Assembly (NCBI GenBank): GCA_012520375.1
Contig: JAAYOH010000037.1
Span: 1-52,412 of the forward strand
Direction: 5' to 3'
Length of the DNA stretch: 52,412 nucleotides
DNA from: Clostridiales bacterium
GTDB taxonomy: Bacteria > Bacillota > Clostridia > Christensenellales > Aristaeellaceae
Shown one piece after another: positions 33,004 through 42,369 of the stretch. Made by a program: the position numbers and the translations under genes. The notes below the pieces were generated by a model. The model searched no databases and was not told the DNA's origin. It was given only the letters and a program-made list of their open reading frames with translations. How positions within the stretch are numbered: the stretch's first letter is position 1; each line of letters opens with the position of its first letter.

Positions 33004-34044
33004 ATGGACATCAAAGCCTTTCTGACCCGGGCCTGTGTCCTGCCCGGCATATCCGGACACGAAGGAGCGGTGGCGGATCATATTGCCGGAGCCTTCCGTC
33101 CCCTGTCGGCAGAGGTGACCATCGATGCGCTGTTCGATGTGATCGCCCGGGTGGGAGAGAAGGGCCCCCGCATCATGGTGACCGCCCATCACGACGAGAT
33201 CGGGCTGATGGTCCTCGCCATCGAAAAAGACGGAGCCCTGCGCTTTACCGAGGTGGGGGGTGTGGATGGACGCATCCTGCCCGCCATGCCCGTCACCGTG
33301 CACACGATGGCCGGGGCGCTTCCCGGGGTGATCGGAGCCAAGCCGCCCCATCTGCTCAGCGGGGAGGATCGGAAGAAGGCGGTGCGCATGAAGGACCTGT
33401 TCATCGACCTGGGGCTGCCCCCGGAAGAGGTGCGGGCTTTGGTGCGGCCCGGGGATCCGGTTACCTTGACAGGGGACCTTATCCTCCTTGAGGAAGGGCG
33501 GCTTGCCGCCAAGACCCTGGACGACCGGGCTTGCGTGGCCTGTATGCTGGTGGCGGCGCAGCATTTGAAGGAGATGCGGGTGGATGCCCGGGTGTACTTC
33601 GTGTCCGCATCCCAGGAAGAGACCCATTCCCAGGGCGCCATCGTCACCGGCTGCGCCCTGGACCCGGACATGGCCATCGCCATCGACGTGGCCCATGGCC
33701 CGGCGCCGGGGGCGGCAGAGGACGAGACCTGCCCCCTGGATATCCCGACCCTGACCCTCGGGCCCTTTATGCATCCCGTACTGACGAACAGGCTGCGAGA
33801 GACGGCAAAACAGAACGGGATCCCCCTCACCATAGAAGTGAGCCCGGGCAAAACCTACACAGACGCGGATTACACCGGGATCAGTCGGGCGGGGGTGCCC
33901 TCCTTGCTGATCGGCGTGCCCGTGAAGTATATGCACACCACGGTGGAGATGCTGAGCGAGCAGGTGATCCGGGACGCGGGTCGGCTGGTGGCCCTGTTTA
34001 TCCGGGATATCAGCCGCGAATGGGAGGCGATCCAGTGGAACTGA
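33004..34044 (+). CDS. M42 family metallopeptidase, paralogue 1
   Basis: This 346-residue protein belongs to the M42 (FrvX/PepA-like) aminopeptidases, which form large tetrahedral shells that trim peptides. Metal sites are AHHDEIG near residue 60, the Glu-Glu pair in SASQEETHSQGA, AIDVAHG, and the C-terminal MHTTVEM. The usual QEEVGLRGA reads QEETHSQGA, so this copy differs most from its neighbours. An upstream in-frame extension into trkH is not supported. It overlaps the next paralogue by 10 bases. Confidence 0.88.
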   Translation: MDIKAFLTRACVLPGISGHEGAVADHIAGAFRPLSAEVTIDALFDVIARVGEKGPRIMVTAHHDEIGLMVLAIEKDGALRFTEVGGVDGRILPAMPVTVHTMAGALPGVIGAKPPHLLSGEDRKKAVRMKDLFIDLGLPPEEVRALVRPGDPVTLTGDLILLEEGRLAAKTLDDRACVACMLVAAQHLKEMRVDARVYFVSASQEETHSQGAIVTGCALDPDMAIAIDVAHGPAPGAAEDETCPLDIPTLTLGPFMHPVLTNRLRETAKQNGIPLTIEVSPGKTYTDADYTGISRAGVPSLLIGVPVKYMHTTVEMLSEQVIRDAGRLVALFIRDISREWEAIQWN

Positions 34045-35066
34045 GGGAACTGACCATGCGAAACGGCGTATCGGGCCATGAAGGCGCGGTGCGCCGGTAC
34101 CTGATGGACCAGGCGCGCCCCTACTGCGACGAGATGAACGTGGACCGCATGGGGAACCTGCTCTGCCGGGTGCGGGGCAAAAACCCCCTGGCCGGCACGG
34201 TGATGGTGGCTGCCCACATGGACGAGGTGGGCCTGATCGTCAGGAGCATCCGGGAGGACGGCCTGCTGCGCTACGAACCCGTGGGGAGCATCGACGCCCG
34301 GGTCATGGTGAGCAAAAGGGTCCTGGTGGGAGATGAGGAGTTGCCCGGGGTGATCGGGGCCAAGGCCATCCACCTGCAGAGCCCCGAGGAACGGAACACT
34401 CCCTTGTCCCACGAAAAGCTGTTCATAGACATCGGATGCAAAGACAAGGCTTCCGCGGAAAAACGGGTGTCCCCGGGGGATTACGCGGCCTTTATGCCCC
34501 TGTGGATCCCCTTTGGAAAGGGCTTCGTGATGAGCAAAGCCCTGGACGACCGGGTGGGTTGCTACAATATGCTGCGCCTGATGCGTACCCGTCAAGAGAT
34601 GACCGTGGTATATGCCTTTACCGTCCAGGAAGAGGTGGGACTGCGGGGCGCCCAGACCGCGGCCTGGCAGATCCGGCCCCGATGCGCCCTCGTCCTGGAG
34701 GGGACCACGGCCAACGACCTGGGGGGGATCCCCCATCACCAGCAGGTGTGCAGGGCGGGGGGCGGCGTGGCCATCTCCTTTATGGACAGGAGCAGCATTG
34801 CCCATCCCGGCATGTTCGGGGTGCTGCGGGGTATCGCCCAAAAAGAGGGCATCCGTTGGCAGCTGAAGCGGTACGTATCCGGAGGCAACGATGCGGGAAA
34901 GATACAGAACGCCCGGGGCGCCGTGCCCGTGGCGGTGCTGTCCGTGCCCTGTCGCTATATCCATTCCCCCGCCAGCGTCTGCTGTCTGGCGGACGTGGAG
35001 GCGCAATACGAATTGGCGCTGGCTTATCTGGCCGGCGGCGCGGCGATACAGGAGGGAGAAAAATGA
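34035..35066 (+). CDS. M42 family metallopeptidase, paralogue 2
   Basis: This 343-residue protein carries the standard M42 sites AHMDEVGLIV, TVQEEVGLRGA, LVLEGTTANDLGG and YIHSPAS. The GTG start at 34035 has GGGAGG seven bases upstream and lies inside the end of paralogue 1. The family also includes endoglucanase-like misannotations, but the metal sites fit a peptidase. It overlaps paralogue 3 by ATGA. Confidence 0.9.
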   Translation: MELRELTMRNGVSGHEGAVRRYLMDQARPYCDEMNVDRMGNLLCRVRGKNPLAGTVMVAAHMDEVGLIVRSIREDGLLRYEPVGSIDARVMVSKRVLVGDEELPGVIGAKAIHLQSPEERNTPLSHEKLFIDIGCKDKASAEKRVSPGDYAAFMPLWIPFGKGFVMSKALDDRVGCYNMLRLMRTRQEMTVVYAFTVQEEVGLRGAQTAAWQIRPRCALVLEGTTANDLGGIPHHQQVCRAGGGVAISFMDRSSIAHPGMFGVLRGIAQKEGIRWQLKRYVSGGNDAGKIQNARGAVPVAVLSVPCRYIHSPASVCCLADVEAQYELALAYLAGGAAIQEGEK

Positions 35067-36055
35067 AAGATCTGCTGAAAAAACTGTGTGCAACCTTCGG
35101 GCCCTCCGGCCACGAAGAAAAGGTGCGCCGACTGATCGAAGAGGAGCTGCGCCCCCATGTGGACGAGCTGCGCACCGACGTCATGGGCAATCTGTACGCC
35201 CTGAAACGGGGAAAGAGCGACGCCACCATCATGCTGGCGGCCCACATGGACCAGATCGGCTTCATCGTCATCGATGTGGACAAAAAGGGTTTTCTGCGCA
35301 TCAGCCCGGTGGGGGGGATCCACCGCGCCTGTGCCCTGGCCCGGCGGGTGGTCTTTTCGAACGGCGTGACCGGAGTCATCGGCTGGGAAACGGAGGATGT
35401 GGATCATCGAGACAAAAGCCTGGACAAGCTGTTTGTGGACATCGGGGCAGCCGACAGGGAAGAGGCCCTCAAACGGGTCATGATCGGGGACATGGCGGTC
35501 TTTGCCCCGGACTGGGCGGAACTGGGAGAGGATCTGGTGGCTTCCCCTGCCCTGGACAACCGAAGCGGCTGCGCCCTGCTGGTACAGACCATGAAAAATC
35601 TGAAGGACTGTCCCAACAATGTGGTGGGGGTGTTTACCGTACAGGAGGAAGTGGGACTGCGGGGCGCGCGGGCTGCTTCCTACGACGTCGCTCCTACGGT
35701 GGGCCTGGCCCTGGACGTGACTGCCACCGGGGACACCCCCAAGGGAGAGAAGCTGCCGGTGAAACTGGGGGAGGGCATTGCCATCAAAGTGATGGACAAG
35801 AGCCTGATCACGTCCCCCGGCGTGGTGGCGGGATTGGAGCAGGCTGCCCGCTCTGCCGGGGTGCGCTGGCAGCGGGAAGTGCTGTACTTCGGCGGCACCG
35901 ATGCGGCGGAGATCCAGACGACCCACAGCGGCGTACCCGTAGGCGTTCTGTCCATCCCCTGCCGCTACGTGCATTCGGCGGTTGAGGTGGTCAGCCTGCG
36001 GGACATGGAAGAGGGCTTGAAACTGCTGGCTACAGTGCTGGGGAAGGCGGAATAG
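35063..36055 (+). CDS. M42 family metallopeptidase, paralogue 3
   Basis: This 330-residue protein is the third member of the array and the most canonical, with GPSGHEEKVR at the N-terminus, LAAHMDQIGFIV, TVQEEVGLRGARAAS, LDVTATGDTP and YVHSAVEVV. RBS GGAGGGAG precedes the ATG. The three genes are linked by overlaps, so they could build a mixed-subunit complex; that is a guess. Confidence 0.92.
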   Translation: MKDLLKKLCATFGPSGHEEKVRRLIEEELRPHVDELRTDVMGNLYALKRGKSDATIMLAAHMDQIGFIVIDVDKKGFLRISPVGGIHRACALARRVVFSNGVTGVIGWETEDVDHRDKSLDKLFVDIGAADREEALKRVMIGDMAVFAPDWAELGEDLVASPALDNRSGCALLVQTMKNLKDCPNNVVGVFTVQEEVGLRGARAASYDVAPTVGLALDVTATGDTPKGEKLPVKLGEGIAIKVMDKSLITSPGVVAGLEQAARSAGVRWQREVLYFGGTDAAEIQTTHSGVPVGVLSIPCRYVHSAVEVVSLRDMEEGLKLLATVLGKAE

Positions 36056-36191
36056 CCCGTACCGGCCTTATCCTGTTTCTTCCCTTTGTGCTCCCGGGCG
36101 GTGGAAGAGAAGCGAGCAGAGTTGTTTTTGGCCTGCTGTCGGGAGGGCATACAACATCCAGGAAGACGTGGCCGGGAAAGGGGGAGGGCCT

Positions 36192-36713
36192 TTGATCAAC
36201 ACCACCCTGCTGTACATCGAAGAGGGGCAGCGCTACCTGATGCTACACCGCACCAAGAAGGAGAACGACCTGAACCACGACAAGTGGGTGGGCATCGGGG
36301 GCAAGTTCGAGGACAAGGAGAGCCCCGAGGATTGCCTGCTGCGGGAAACCTTCGAGGAAACGGGCCTGACCCTGACAAAGTATCGCTATCGGGGCATCGT
36401 GACGTTTATTTCCAATGAATGGCCCACCGAGTATATGCATCTGTTCACCGCCACCGGTTTTACCGGGAACGTCGGGCCCTGCGCCGAAGGGGATCTGGAA
36501 TGGATCGACAAAAAAGCGCTGCGGGCCCTGCCGCTTTGGGAAGGAGACAAGATCTTCCTGGACCTGTTGGAGCAGGATGCTCCCTTCTTTTCCCTGAAGC
36601 TGGCTTACGAAGGGGATGAACTGGTGCAGGCGGTGCTGAACGGGACGGACATTCTGGACAGCTGGAAGGACGGGACCTGGAGACCGGATACACACGGAAA
36701 GGAGACAATATGA
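36192..36713 (+). CDS. Nudix hydrolase, MutT-like (8-oxo-dGTP diphosphatase type)
   Basis: This 173-residue protein hydrolyses a nucleoside diphosphate derivative, possibly oxidised dGTP. The Nudix box is complete: G-x5-E-x7-REtfEEtGL, about residues 39-61. I start at a TTG at 36192 behind GGGGAGGG because homologues begin with TTLLYI; a GTG at 36168 would add eight residues. The stop overlaps the SDR gene start by ATGA. The C-terminal 50 residues match the MutT/ADP-ribose-type extension. Confidence 0.87.
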   Translation: MINTTLLYIEEGQRYLMLHRTKKENDLNHDKWVGIGGKFEDKESPEDCLLRETFEETGLTLTKYRYRGIVTFISNEWPTEYMHLFTATGFTGNVGPCAEGDLEWIDKKALRALPLWEGDKIFLDLLEQDAPFFSLKLAYEGDELVQAVLNGTDILDSWKDGTWRPDTHGKETI

Positions 36714-37456
36714 GCAGGAATGCGGAGCATTTGAAGGGAAAGACCGCCATCGTCACCGGAGCAGCCGGGGGTATCGGGCGGGCCATCTGCCATATGCTGG
36801 CGGGCTATGGAGTGGACCTGCTGCTGGTGGGCCGGAACGAGGGAAAGCTGGCGGCCTTGAGGGAAGAACTGGAGGCGTACGGTACCAAAAACCTGTGTCT
36901 GGCCGGAGACCTGACCCGGGCATCCTTCCCGGGACAGGTCATCCGTGCGGCTGCGGAGCACTTTGGCGGGATCGATATTCTGATCAACAATGCGGGCATC
37001 GTGCAGTTTTGCGGGATGGAGGAGGTTTCCGGGAATCTGTACGACGCCGTGATGGATACCAATGTGCGGGCTCCCTTCTTCCTGTGCCTCTATGCCCTGA
37101 AGCATCTCAGGAAGTCGTGCTGCGCCACCATCGTCAACATCTGTTCCGCCTCCTCCCACAAGGGATATCCCGGGCAGACCCTGTACGTGGCGTCCAAGCA
37201 CGCCTTGCTGGGGATGACCAAGTCCCTGGCGGCCGAGGTGTACAGGGAGAATATCCGGGTGCACGCGGTCAGCCCGGGGGCGGTGACCACGGATATGCTC
37301 CCGGTCATCAAGCCCGATTGGACCGGGGACGAACAAATGCTGGATCCAAAGGACATCGCCGGAATCATCGCTTTCCTCCTGGAACAGCGCATGACGAACG
37401 CGGTGATCGATGAGGTCATGGTGAACCGTAGCACAAAAGAGCCTTTTGTGGTATAA
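36710..37456 (+). CDS. SDR family NAD(P)-dependent oxidoreductase
   Basis: This 248-residue classical short-chain dehydrogenase has the cofactor loop TGAAGGIGR (about residue 17), INNAG, the catalytic Ser in CSASSHKGY and the YVASK motif. The substrate (an alcohol, ketone or 3-oxoacyl group) cannot be told. It follows the Nudix gene with an overlap and precedes an iron alcohol dehydrogenase, but the latter appears to have its own promoter. Confidence 0.9.
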   Translation: MSRNAEHLKGKTAIVTGAAGGIGRAICHMLAGYGVDLLLVGRNEGKLAALREELEAYGTKNLCLAGDLTRASFPGQVIRAAAEHFGGIDILINNAGIVQFCGMEEVSGNLYDAVMDTNVRAPFFLCLYALKHLRKSCCATIVNICSASSHKGYPGQTLYVASKHALLGMTKSLAAEVYRENIRVHAVSPGAVTTDMLPVIKPDWTGDEQMLDPKDIAGIIAFLLEQRMTNAVIDEVMVNRSTKEPFVV

Positions 37457-37457
37457 T
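37449..37457 (+). promoter_or_regulatory. Extended -10 promoter of the iron alcohol dehydrogenase gene
   Basis: TGG-TATAAT is a perfect extended -10 element; the TAA stop of the SDR gene lies inside it. The -35 region is weak, as is usual for this promoter type. Confidence 0.55.
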
Positions 37458-37487
37458 AGAATAAGATCAAGTTCAGAGGAGGCCAAA

Positions 37488-38672
37488 ATGATAGGTATGG
37501 AGAACTTTACTTTTTTCAGCCCCACATACTTTGCTTTTGGAAAAGGACAGGAGAAAGACACGGGGATGTATGTCAAGCGCTTTGGCGGCAGCCGGGTGCT
37601 CATTCATTACGGGGGCGGCAGCGTGATTCGCAGCGGCCTGCTTGACCGGGTGAAGCGCTCGCTGGACGCGGAGGGGATTTCCTATGTGGAACTGGGCGGC
37701 GTCCAGCCGAACCCCCGGAGTGGCTTGGTGTACCAGGGGATCGAGCTGTGCCGGAAAGAGAAGGTGGACTTTGTTCTGGCGGTGGGCGGCGGCAGCGCCA
37801 TCGACTCCGCCAAAGCCATCGCCGCGGGAACGGTGTACGAGGGAGATTTCTGGGACTATTATCAGGGAAAGCCCGTGGATCAGGCGCTTCCCATCGGAAC
37901 GGTCCTCACCATTGCGGCGGCGGGCAGCGAAGGAAGCCCGGATTCCGTCATCACGAAGGAAGAGGGGATGCTCAAGCGCGGCGCCACCGGTGAAGCCCTG
38001 CGCCCGGCGTTTTCCATCCTGAACCCGGAGCTGACGCAGACGCTTCCCCCGTACCAGACCGCGGCGGGCATCACGGACATCATGGCCCATCTTCTGGAGC
38101 GGTATTTCACCAACACGAAGGACGTGGAGACCACGGATCGGGTCATCGAAGGCCTGCTGATGAGCATGATCCATGAGGCGCCCAAGGTCATCGCCGACCC
38201 AAACGACTACCAGGCCCGGGCCAACATCATGTGGGCGGGCATGCTGGCTCACAACAACTGCTGCGGCGTTGGGCGGGAACAGGATTGGGCGAGCCACAAT
38301 ATCGAGCACGAGATCTCCGCCGTCAGCGACTGTGCCCACGGCGCGGGACTGGCCGTGGTGTTCCCGGCCTGGATGCGTTATACGATGCACCACAATGTGA
38401 TGCGCAGCGCGCAGCTGGCCAACCGGGTGTGGGGATGCCCCATGGACTTTGCCGATCCGGAAGCCACCGCAAAGGCCGGCATCGAAGCATTCCGGGGGTT
38501 TTTGAAGTCCATCGGCATGCCGGGCACCTTGGCAGAGCTTGGCGCGAGTGCAGAGGATATCCCCCACATGGCTCACTCCGCCTGTTACGGCAACGGCGGG
38601 AAGGGCTTTGTGGGAAACTATGTGACCCTGAACGAAGAGGCGGTTACGGAGATCTACAAGCTGATGCTTTGA
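37488..38672 (+). CDS. Iron-containing alcohol dehydrogenase (butanol dehydrogenase type)
   Basis: This 394-residue group III dehydrogenase reduces aldehydes to alcohols with NAD(P)H. The NAD loop GGGSAIDSAKAIA lies near residue 97, and the metal site is formed by the Asp and His in GITDIMAHLLE and the two His residues in SHNIEHE and CAHGAGLAV. The start at 37488 has GAGGAGG seven bases upstream. It resembles NADPH-dependent butanol dehydrogenases (BdhA, YqhD) rather than the glycerol branch. Confidence 0.92.
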   Translation: MIGMENFTFFSPTYFAFGKGQEKDTGMYVKRFGGSRVLIHYGGGSVIRSGLLDRVKRSLDAEGISYVELGGVQPNPRSGLVYQGIELCRKEKVDFVLAVGGGSAIDSAKAIAAGTVYEGDFWDYYQGKPVDQALPIGTVLTIAAAGSEGSPDSVITKEEGMLKRGATGEALRPAFSILNPELTQTLPPYQTAAGITDIMAHLLERYFTNTKDVETTDRVIEGLLMSMIHEAPKVIADPNDYQARANIMWAGMLAHNNCCGVGREQDWASHNIEHEISAVSDCAHGAGLAVVFPAWMRYTMHHNVMRSAQLANRVWGCPMDFADPEATAKAGIEAFRGFLKSIGMPGTLAELGASAEDIPHMAHSACYGNGGKGFVGNYVTLNEEAVTEIYKLML

Positions 38673-38697
38673 TTCCCAATCCCTCCAAAACGCGACG

Positions 38698-38746
38698 AAA
38701 AGGGCGCCGCATCCCCGAGACCATGATGCCCGGGGATGCGGCGCCC
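38698..38746 (-). terminator. Terminator of the pyrimidine operon
   Basis: GGGCGCCGCATCCCCG and its exact complement form a perfect 16-bp stem with a 13-base loop; on the minus strand TTTT follows. It lies 16 bases after the pyrI stop. On the plus strand the stem follows the alcohol dehydrogenase gene but has no T-run, so it may act in that direction only weakly. Confidence 0.8.
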
Positions 38747-38761
38747 GCATTGTGCGGGTTG

Positions 38762-39181
38762 TCAGCGGCTGCCCTGGGTTTCGCAGTACACGCAGCGGTA
38801 CACTTTGTTGACGGGATCGGTGAGGCGGAAGATGTGGGGAAGCTCCTGCTCGGTGGACGTGATGCAGCGGGGGTTCTTGCACTTCACCACGTTCACCAGT
38901 TCACTGGGCATATCGATGTTCTGCTTGCTGATCAGTTGGCCGTCCCGTATGATGTTGACGGTGGCGCCGGGATCCACATAGCCGATCACTGCCAGGTCCA
39001 CGGGGATCGTGGCGTCGATCTTGATGATGTCCTTGCGCCCCATCTTGTTGCTGGTCACTTTTTTGATGATGGCCACGGAGGCGTCCAGCTTGTCCAGGTT
39101 CAGCAGGTCGTAAAGGCGCATGCCTTTGCCCGGGGTGATGTGGTCGATGACGATGCCGTTTTGGATGGAATCGATATTCAT
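38762..39181 (-). CDS. pyrI: Aspartate carbamoyltransferase regulatory subunit
   Basis: This 139-residue protein binds nucleotide effectors and couples to PyrB through a zinc domain. The N-terminal allosteric domain ([15 protein letters not shown]) is followed by the zinc-binding CKNPRC and YRCVYC. A longer upstream frame is not real, since it runs antisense-free but frame-shifted through pyrB. The start overlaps the pyrB stop by ATGA. It is the last gene of the operon. Confidence 0.96.
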   Translation of the reverse strand: MNIDSIQNGIVIDHITPGKGMRLYDLLNLDKLDASVAIIKKVTSNKMGRKDIIKIDATIPVDLAVIGYVDPGATVNIIRDGQLISKQNIDMPSELVNVVKCKNPRCITSTEQELPHIFRLTDPVNKVYRCVYCETQGSR

Positions 39182-40101
39182 AGTGTACCCGCCTCCTGTA
39201 AGAGCTTCAGAATCAGCGCCATGCGGATGTACTTGCCGTTGAGTACCTGTTTGAAGTAACATGCCCGGGGATCCGCGTCCACAGCCACGCTGATCTCGTT
39301 TACCCGGGGCAGGGGATGCATGATGCTCATGTCGGGTTTGGCCTTCTTCAGGCGTTCCGGGGTGAGGATGTAGCTGTCCTTCAGGCGCAGGTAGTCCTCT
39401 TCGTTGAAGAAGCGTTCCCGCTGCACACGGGTCATGTACAGGATGTCCAGTTCGGGCAGGGCGATCTCCATGCTGGTGGTTTGCACGTAGGGGATGCCGC
39501 CGGAATGCAGCACGTCCTTCTTTACGTAGCTGGGCAGTTTCAGCTCCTCCGGGGAGATCAGGTAGAAACGGATGCCGCTGTAGCAGGACAGGGCGGTGAT
39601 CAGGGAATGGACGGTGCGGCCGAACTTCAGGTCGCCGCACAGGCCCACGGTAAGGCCGGTAAAGCGGCCCTTTTCCCGCCAGATGGTCAACAGGTCTGTT
39701 AAGGTCTGGGTGGGATGGTAGTGGCCGCCGTCCCCCGCGTTGATGACCGGGATGCTGGCGTTGTTTGCGGCCACCAGGGCGGCGCCCTCCTTGGGATGGC
39801 GCATGGCCATGATGTCGGCGTAGCAGCTCACCGTCTTGGCGGTGTCCGCTATGCTCTCCCCCTTGGCGGCGGAGGAGGAATCGGCTCCCGCCACCGAAAT
39901 GACGTTGCCGCCCAGCCCGTACATGGCGGACTCGAAGCTGAGGCGGGTGCGGGTGGAGGGTTCGAAAAACAGGGTAGCCAGGATCCGGCCCAGGCAGCTC
40001 CGGGCGTAGGCGGCGGGGTCGTCGATGATGTCCAGGGCGGTCTGGATCAGTTCATCGATCTCTTCAAGGCTCAGGTCGCGGATGTTGATAACGCTCTTCA
40101 T
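39178..40101 (-). CDS. pyrB: Aspartate carbamoyltransferase catalytic subunit
   Basis: This 307-residue enzyme makes carbamoyl aspartate from carbamoyl phosphate and aspartate in pyrimidine synthesis. [16 protein letters not shown] (the STRTR loop), [15 protein letters not shown] and HPLPRVNEI are family hallmarks. It lies between pyrE and pyrI. With PyrI it should form an allosteric dodecamer. Confidence 0.97.
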   Translation of the reverse strand: MKSVINIRDLSLEEIDELIQTALDIIDDPAAYARSCLGRILATLFFEPSTRTRLSFESAMYGLGGNVISVAGADSSSAAKGESIADTAKTVSCYADIMAMRHPKEGAALVAANNASIPVINAGDGGHYHPTQTLTDLLTIWREKGRFTGLTVGLCGDLKFGRTVHSLITALSCYSGIRFYLISPEELKLPSYVKKDVLHSGGIPYVQTTSMEIALPELDILYMTRVQRERFFNEEDYLRLKDSYILTPERLKKAKPDMSIMHPLPRVNEISVAVDADPRACYFKQVLNGKYIRMALILKLLQEAGTL

Positions 40102-40104
40102 ACA

Positions 40105-40743
40105 TTAGCCTCCGATCCAGCTTTCGTCCGAGGGATTGTTGCGGAAGGCGATCAGGCGGGACACGTCCCGGGGGTTGATGTACCCGGTCTCCGAAGCGGT
40201 CCGCACCACGCAGTCGAAGTCGGTGAGGGAGTGGTTCACGACCCCGGCGGCGCTGAGGCGGTCCAGGCCTTTCTGCATACCGTAGGTAAAGAGGGAGGCG
40301 ATGCCCAGGACCTGGGCGCCTGCTTCCCGAATGGCCTCTACCGCGTCCAGCACGCTGCCGCCGGTGGAGATCAGATCTTCCACCACGACGACTTTCTGCC
40401 CCGGGAGCAGTTTGCCTTCGATGCGGTTTTGCCTGCCGTGGTCTTTGGCGCTGCCCCGGACGTAGCCCATGGGCAGGCCCAGCAGATGGGCGGCGATGGC
40501 GGCGTGGGCGATGCCTGCGGTGGCGGTGCCCATGAGCACCTCGGCTTCGGGATAGCGCTCCCGGATGAGGTCTGCCAGGCCCTGTTCCACGTGGTCCCGG
40601 ACCTCGGGATCGCTGAGGGTCAGGCGGTTGTCGCAGTAGATGGGACTTTTGATGCCGCTGGCCCAGGTGAAGGGCTGGTCGGGGCGCAGGAAAACGGCTT
40701 GGATTTTCAACAGATCCCGGGCGATCAGGCGACTTGTTTCCAT
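40105..40743 (-). CDS. pyrE: Orotate phosphoribosyltransferase
   Basis: This 212-residue enzyme joins orotate with PRPP to make orotidine monophosphate. The PRPP loop VVVEDLISTGGS lies near residue 120, and the N-terminal part contains FTWASGIKSPIYCDNR. The ATG has GGAGGGAA upstream. It sits between pyrF and pyrB. Confidence 0.96.
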   Translation of the reverse strand: METSRLIARDLLKIQAVFLRPDQPFTWASGIKSPIYCDNRLTLSDPEVRDHVEQGLADLIRERYPEAEVLMGTATAGIAHAAIAAHLLGLPMGYVRGSAKDHGRQNRIEGKLLPGQKVVVVEDLISTGGSVLDAVEAIREAGAQVLGIASLFTYGMQKGLDRLSAAGVVNHSLTDFDCVVRTASETGYINPRDVSRLIAFRNNPSDESWIGG

Positions 40744-40759
40744 GGGGTTCCCTCCTCCA

Positions 40760-41458
40760 TCATCCGATGAATTGTTCCAGACAGGTTTCGTAGGCGGCTG
40801 CCGGGTCGGCGGCAGCCGTGATGGGACGGCCCACCACGATGTAATCGGAGCCCGCTTCCCTGGCGGCGGCGGGGGTCATGACCCGCTTTTGGTCTCCTGC
40901 GTCGTCGGTGGCGAAGCGGATGCCCGGGGTGACAGTCAAAAAGTCTGCTCCGCAGGCGGCGTGGACACCGGCGGCTTCCAGGGGGGAACATACGATGCCG
41001 TCCAGGCCCGCTGCCCGGGCATTTTTTGCGTAGTGGGCTACCGCTTCCGCCATGGGGACCCGGATGAGCAGTTCGTTTTCCATGGCGGCCTGGTCGGTGG
41101 AGGTGAGCATGGTGACTGCGATCAGAAGGGGCCGGGTGCCGTCCGGCCGGGTCAGGCCCTCCAGGGCGGCTCGCATCATGGCGGCGGTGCCGGCGGCGTG
41201 GAGGTTGCAGATGTCCACGTCCAGCCTGGACAGCACCCGCATGGCTTTCTTCACGGTGTTGGGGATGTCGTGCAGCTTCAGGTCCAGAAAGATGCGGTGT
41301 CCCCGCTCCTTGATCTGACGAACGATTTGGGGCCCTTCGGCGTAGAACAGCTCCATGCCAATCTTGACGAAGGGTTTGTGCCCGGTGAAGCGGTCCAGAA
41401 ATGCCAGGGTCTGCCGACCGTCCGGAAAATCGCAGGCGATGATGACGTCTTTGCCCAT
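40760..41458 (-). CDS. pyrF: Orotidine 5'-phosphate decarboxylase
   Basis: This 232-residue TIM barrel enzyme forms UMP. The N-terminal ACDFPDGRQTL and catalytic FLDLKLHDIPNTV with its Asp-Lys-Asp pattern are clear, as is the phosphate site VGRPITAAADP. The start ATG at 41458 overlaps the pyrD stop by one base (TAATG). Upstream in-frame ATG-less extension is not needed. Confidence 0.95.
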   Translation of the reverse strand: MGKDVIIACDFPDGRQTLAFLDRFTGHKPFVKIGMELFYAEGPQIVRQIKERGHRIFLDLKLHDIPNTVKKAMRVLSRLDVDICNLHAAGTAAMMRAALEGLTRPDGTRPLLIAVTMLTSTDQAAMENELLIRVPMAEAVAHYAKNARAAGLDGIVCSPLEAAGVHAACGADFLTVTPGIRFATDDAGDQKRVMTPAAAREAGSDYIVVGRPITAAADPAAAYETCLEQFIG

Positions 41459-42369
41459 TATCTTGCACCTCCAATGATGTCCGAGAGGGATGTGATGCCG
41501 TATCGTTCCATGACCCGGGGGAGATCCATGATGATATCCCGGCAGATGGTGGGCTCCACCAGGTTGGCGGTACCCACCTGTACCGCAGTGGCCCCGGCCA
41601 GCATCATTTCGATGACGTCTTGGGCCGAGGAGACGCCCCCCATACCCACCACCGGGATGTGCACGGCCCCGGCCACCTGCCACACCATGCGCAGAGCCAC
41701 CGGGAAGATCCCCGGCCCCGAATAGCCGCCGGTCTGCCGGGCCAGCACCGGGCGGCGGGTTTTCAGGTCGATGCGCATGCCCACCAGGGTGTTGATCAGG
41801 CTGATGCCGTCCGCCCCCGCATCCTCACATGCCCGGGCGATGGGGATGATGTCCGCGACGTTGGGGGTCAGTTTCACGATGAGGGGCTTGTCCGTCACCT
41901 TTCGCACCGCCTCCACCACCAGGGCTGCGGAGGCGGGATCCGTGCCGAAGCTCATGCCGCCCCCATGGACATTGGGGCAGGAGATGTTGATCTCCAGCCA
42001 ACCCACCTGGGGTTCGGCGGCCAGCAGGCGGCAGGCCTCTACATATTCGTCCACGGAGAAGCCGCTGACGTTGGCCATCACGGGTTTGTGGAAGCAAGAC
42101 CTCAGTTTGGGCAGTTCCTCCCGGATGACCTCGTGGACCCCGGGGTTTTGCAGCCCCACCGCGTTGAGCATTCCGGCGCTGCACTCGGCGATCCGGGGGG
42201 TAGGATTGCCGAGGCGGGGGGAAAGGGTGGTGCCCTTGAAGGAGAAGGTACCCAGGCAGTTGATGTCGTACCACTGGGCGAATTCGTGTCCGTAACCGAA
42301 AGTGCCCGAGGCCGGGATCACCGGGTTGTCCAGGGGGATACCGCAAAGGCTTACCTTCAGCGCGTCCAC
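41458..42369 (-). CDS. pyrD: Dihydroorotate dehydrogenase, catalytic subunit (class 1B)
   Basis: This 303-residue FMN enzyme oxidises dihydroorotate and passes electrons to PyrK and then NAD. The base-bearing loop contains the active-site cysteine in NISCPNVHGG, and NPVIPASGTFGYG lies at the N-terminus. The GTG start at 42369 has AAAGGAGG six bases upstream and lies within the 3' end of pyrK, so the two subunits are translationally coupled. Confidence 0.96.
   Translation of the reverse strand: MDALKVSLCGIPLDNPVIPASGTFGYGHEFAQWYDINCLGTFSFKGTTLSPRLGNPTPRIAECSAGMLNAVGLQNPGVHEVIREELPKLRSCFHKPVMANVSGFSVDEYVEACRLLAAEPQVGWLEINISCPNVHGGGMSFGTDPASAALVVEAVRKVTDKPLIVKLTPNVADIIPIARACEDAGADGISLINTLVGMRIDLKTRRPVLARQTGGYSGPGIFPVALRMVWQVAGAVHIPVVGMGGVSSAQDVIEMMLAGATAVQVGTANLVEPTICRDIIMDLPRVMERYGITSLSDIIGGAR

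Noticed and set aside
32338-36055. Very long plus-strand open frames that run from trkH into the M42 peptidases and from one peptidase into the next
   Set aside because: The extra N-terminal parts are low-complexity Gly/Arg/Pro-rich translations of other genes in the wrong frame; the family similarity starts at internal codons with ribosome sites.
36122-36155. Possible promoter before the Nudix gene (TTGTTT ... TACAAC)
   Set aside because: The spacing and -10 match are poor, and the gene may be read through from the M42 array.
38702-38746. The long stem as a terminator for the plus-strand alcohol dehydrogenase gene
   Set aside because: No T-run follows on the plus strand; it is assigned to the pyr operon on the minus strand.
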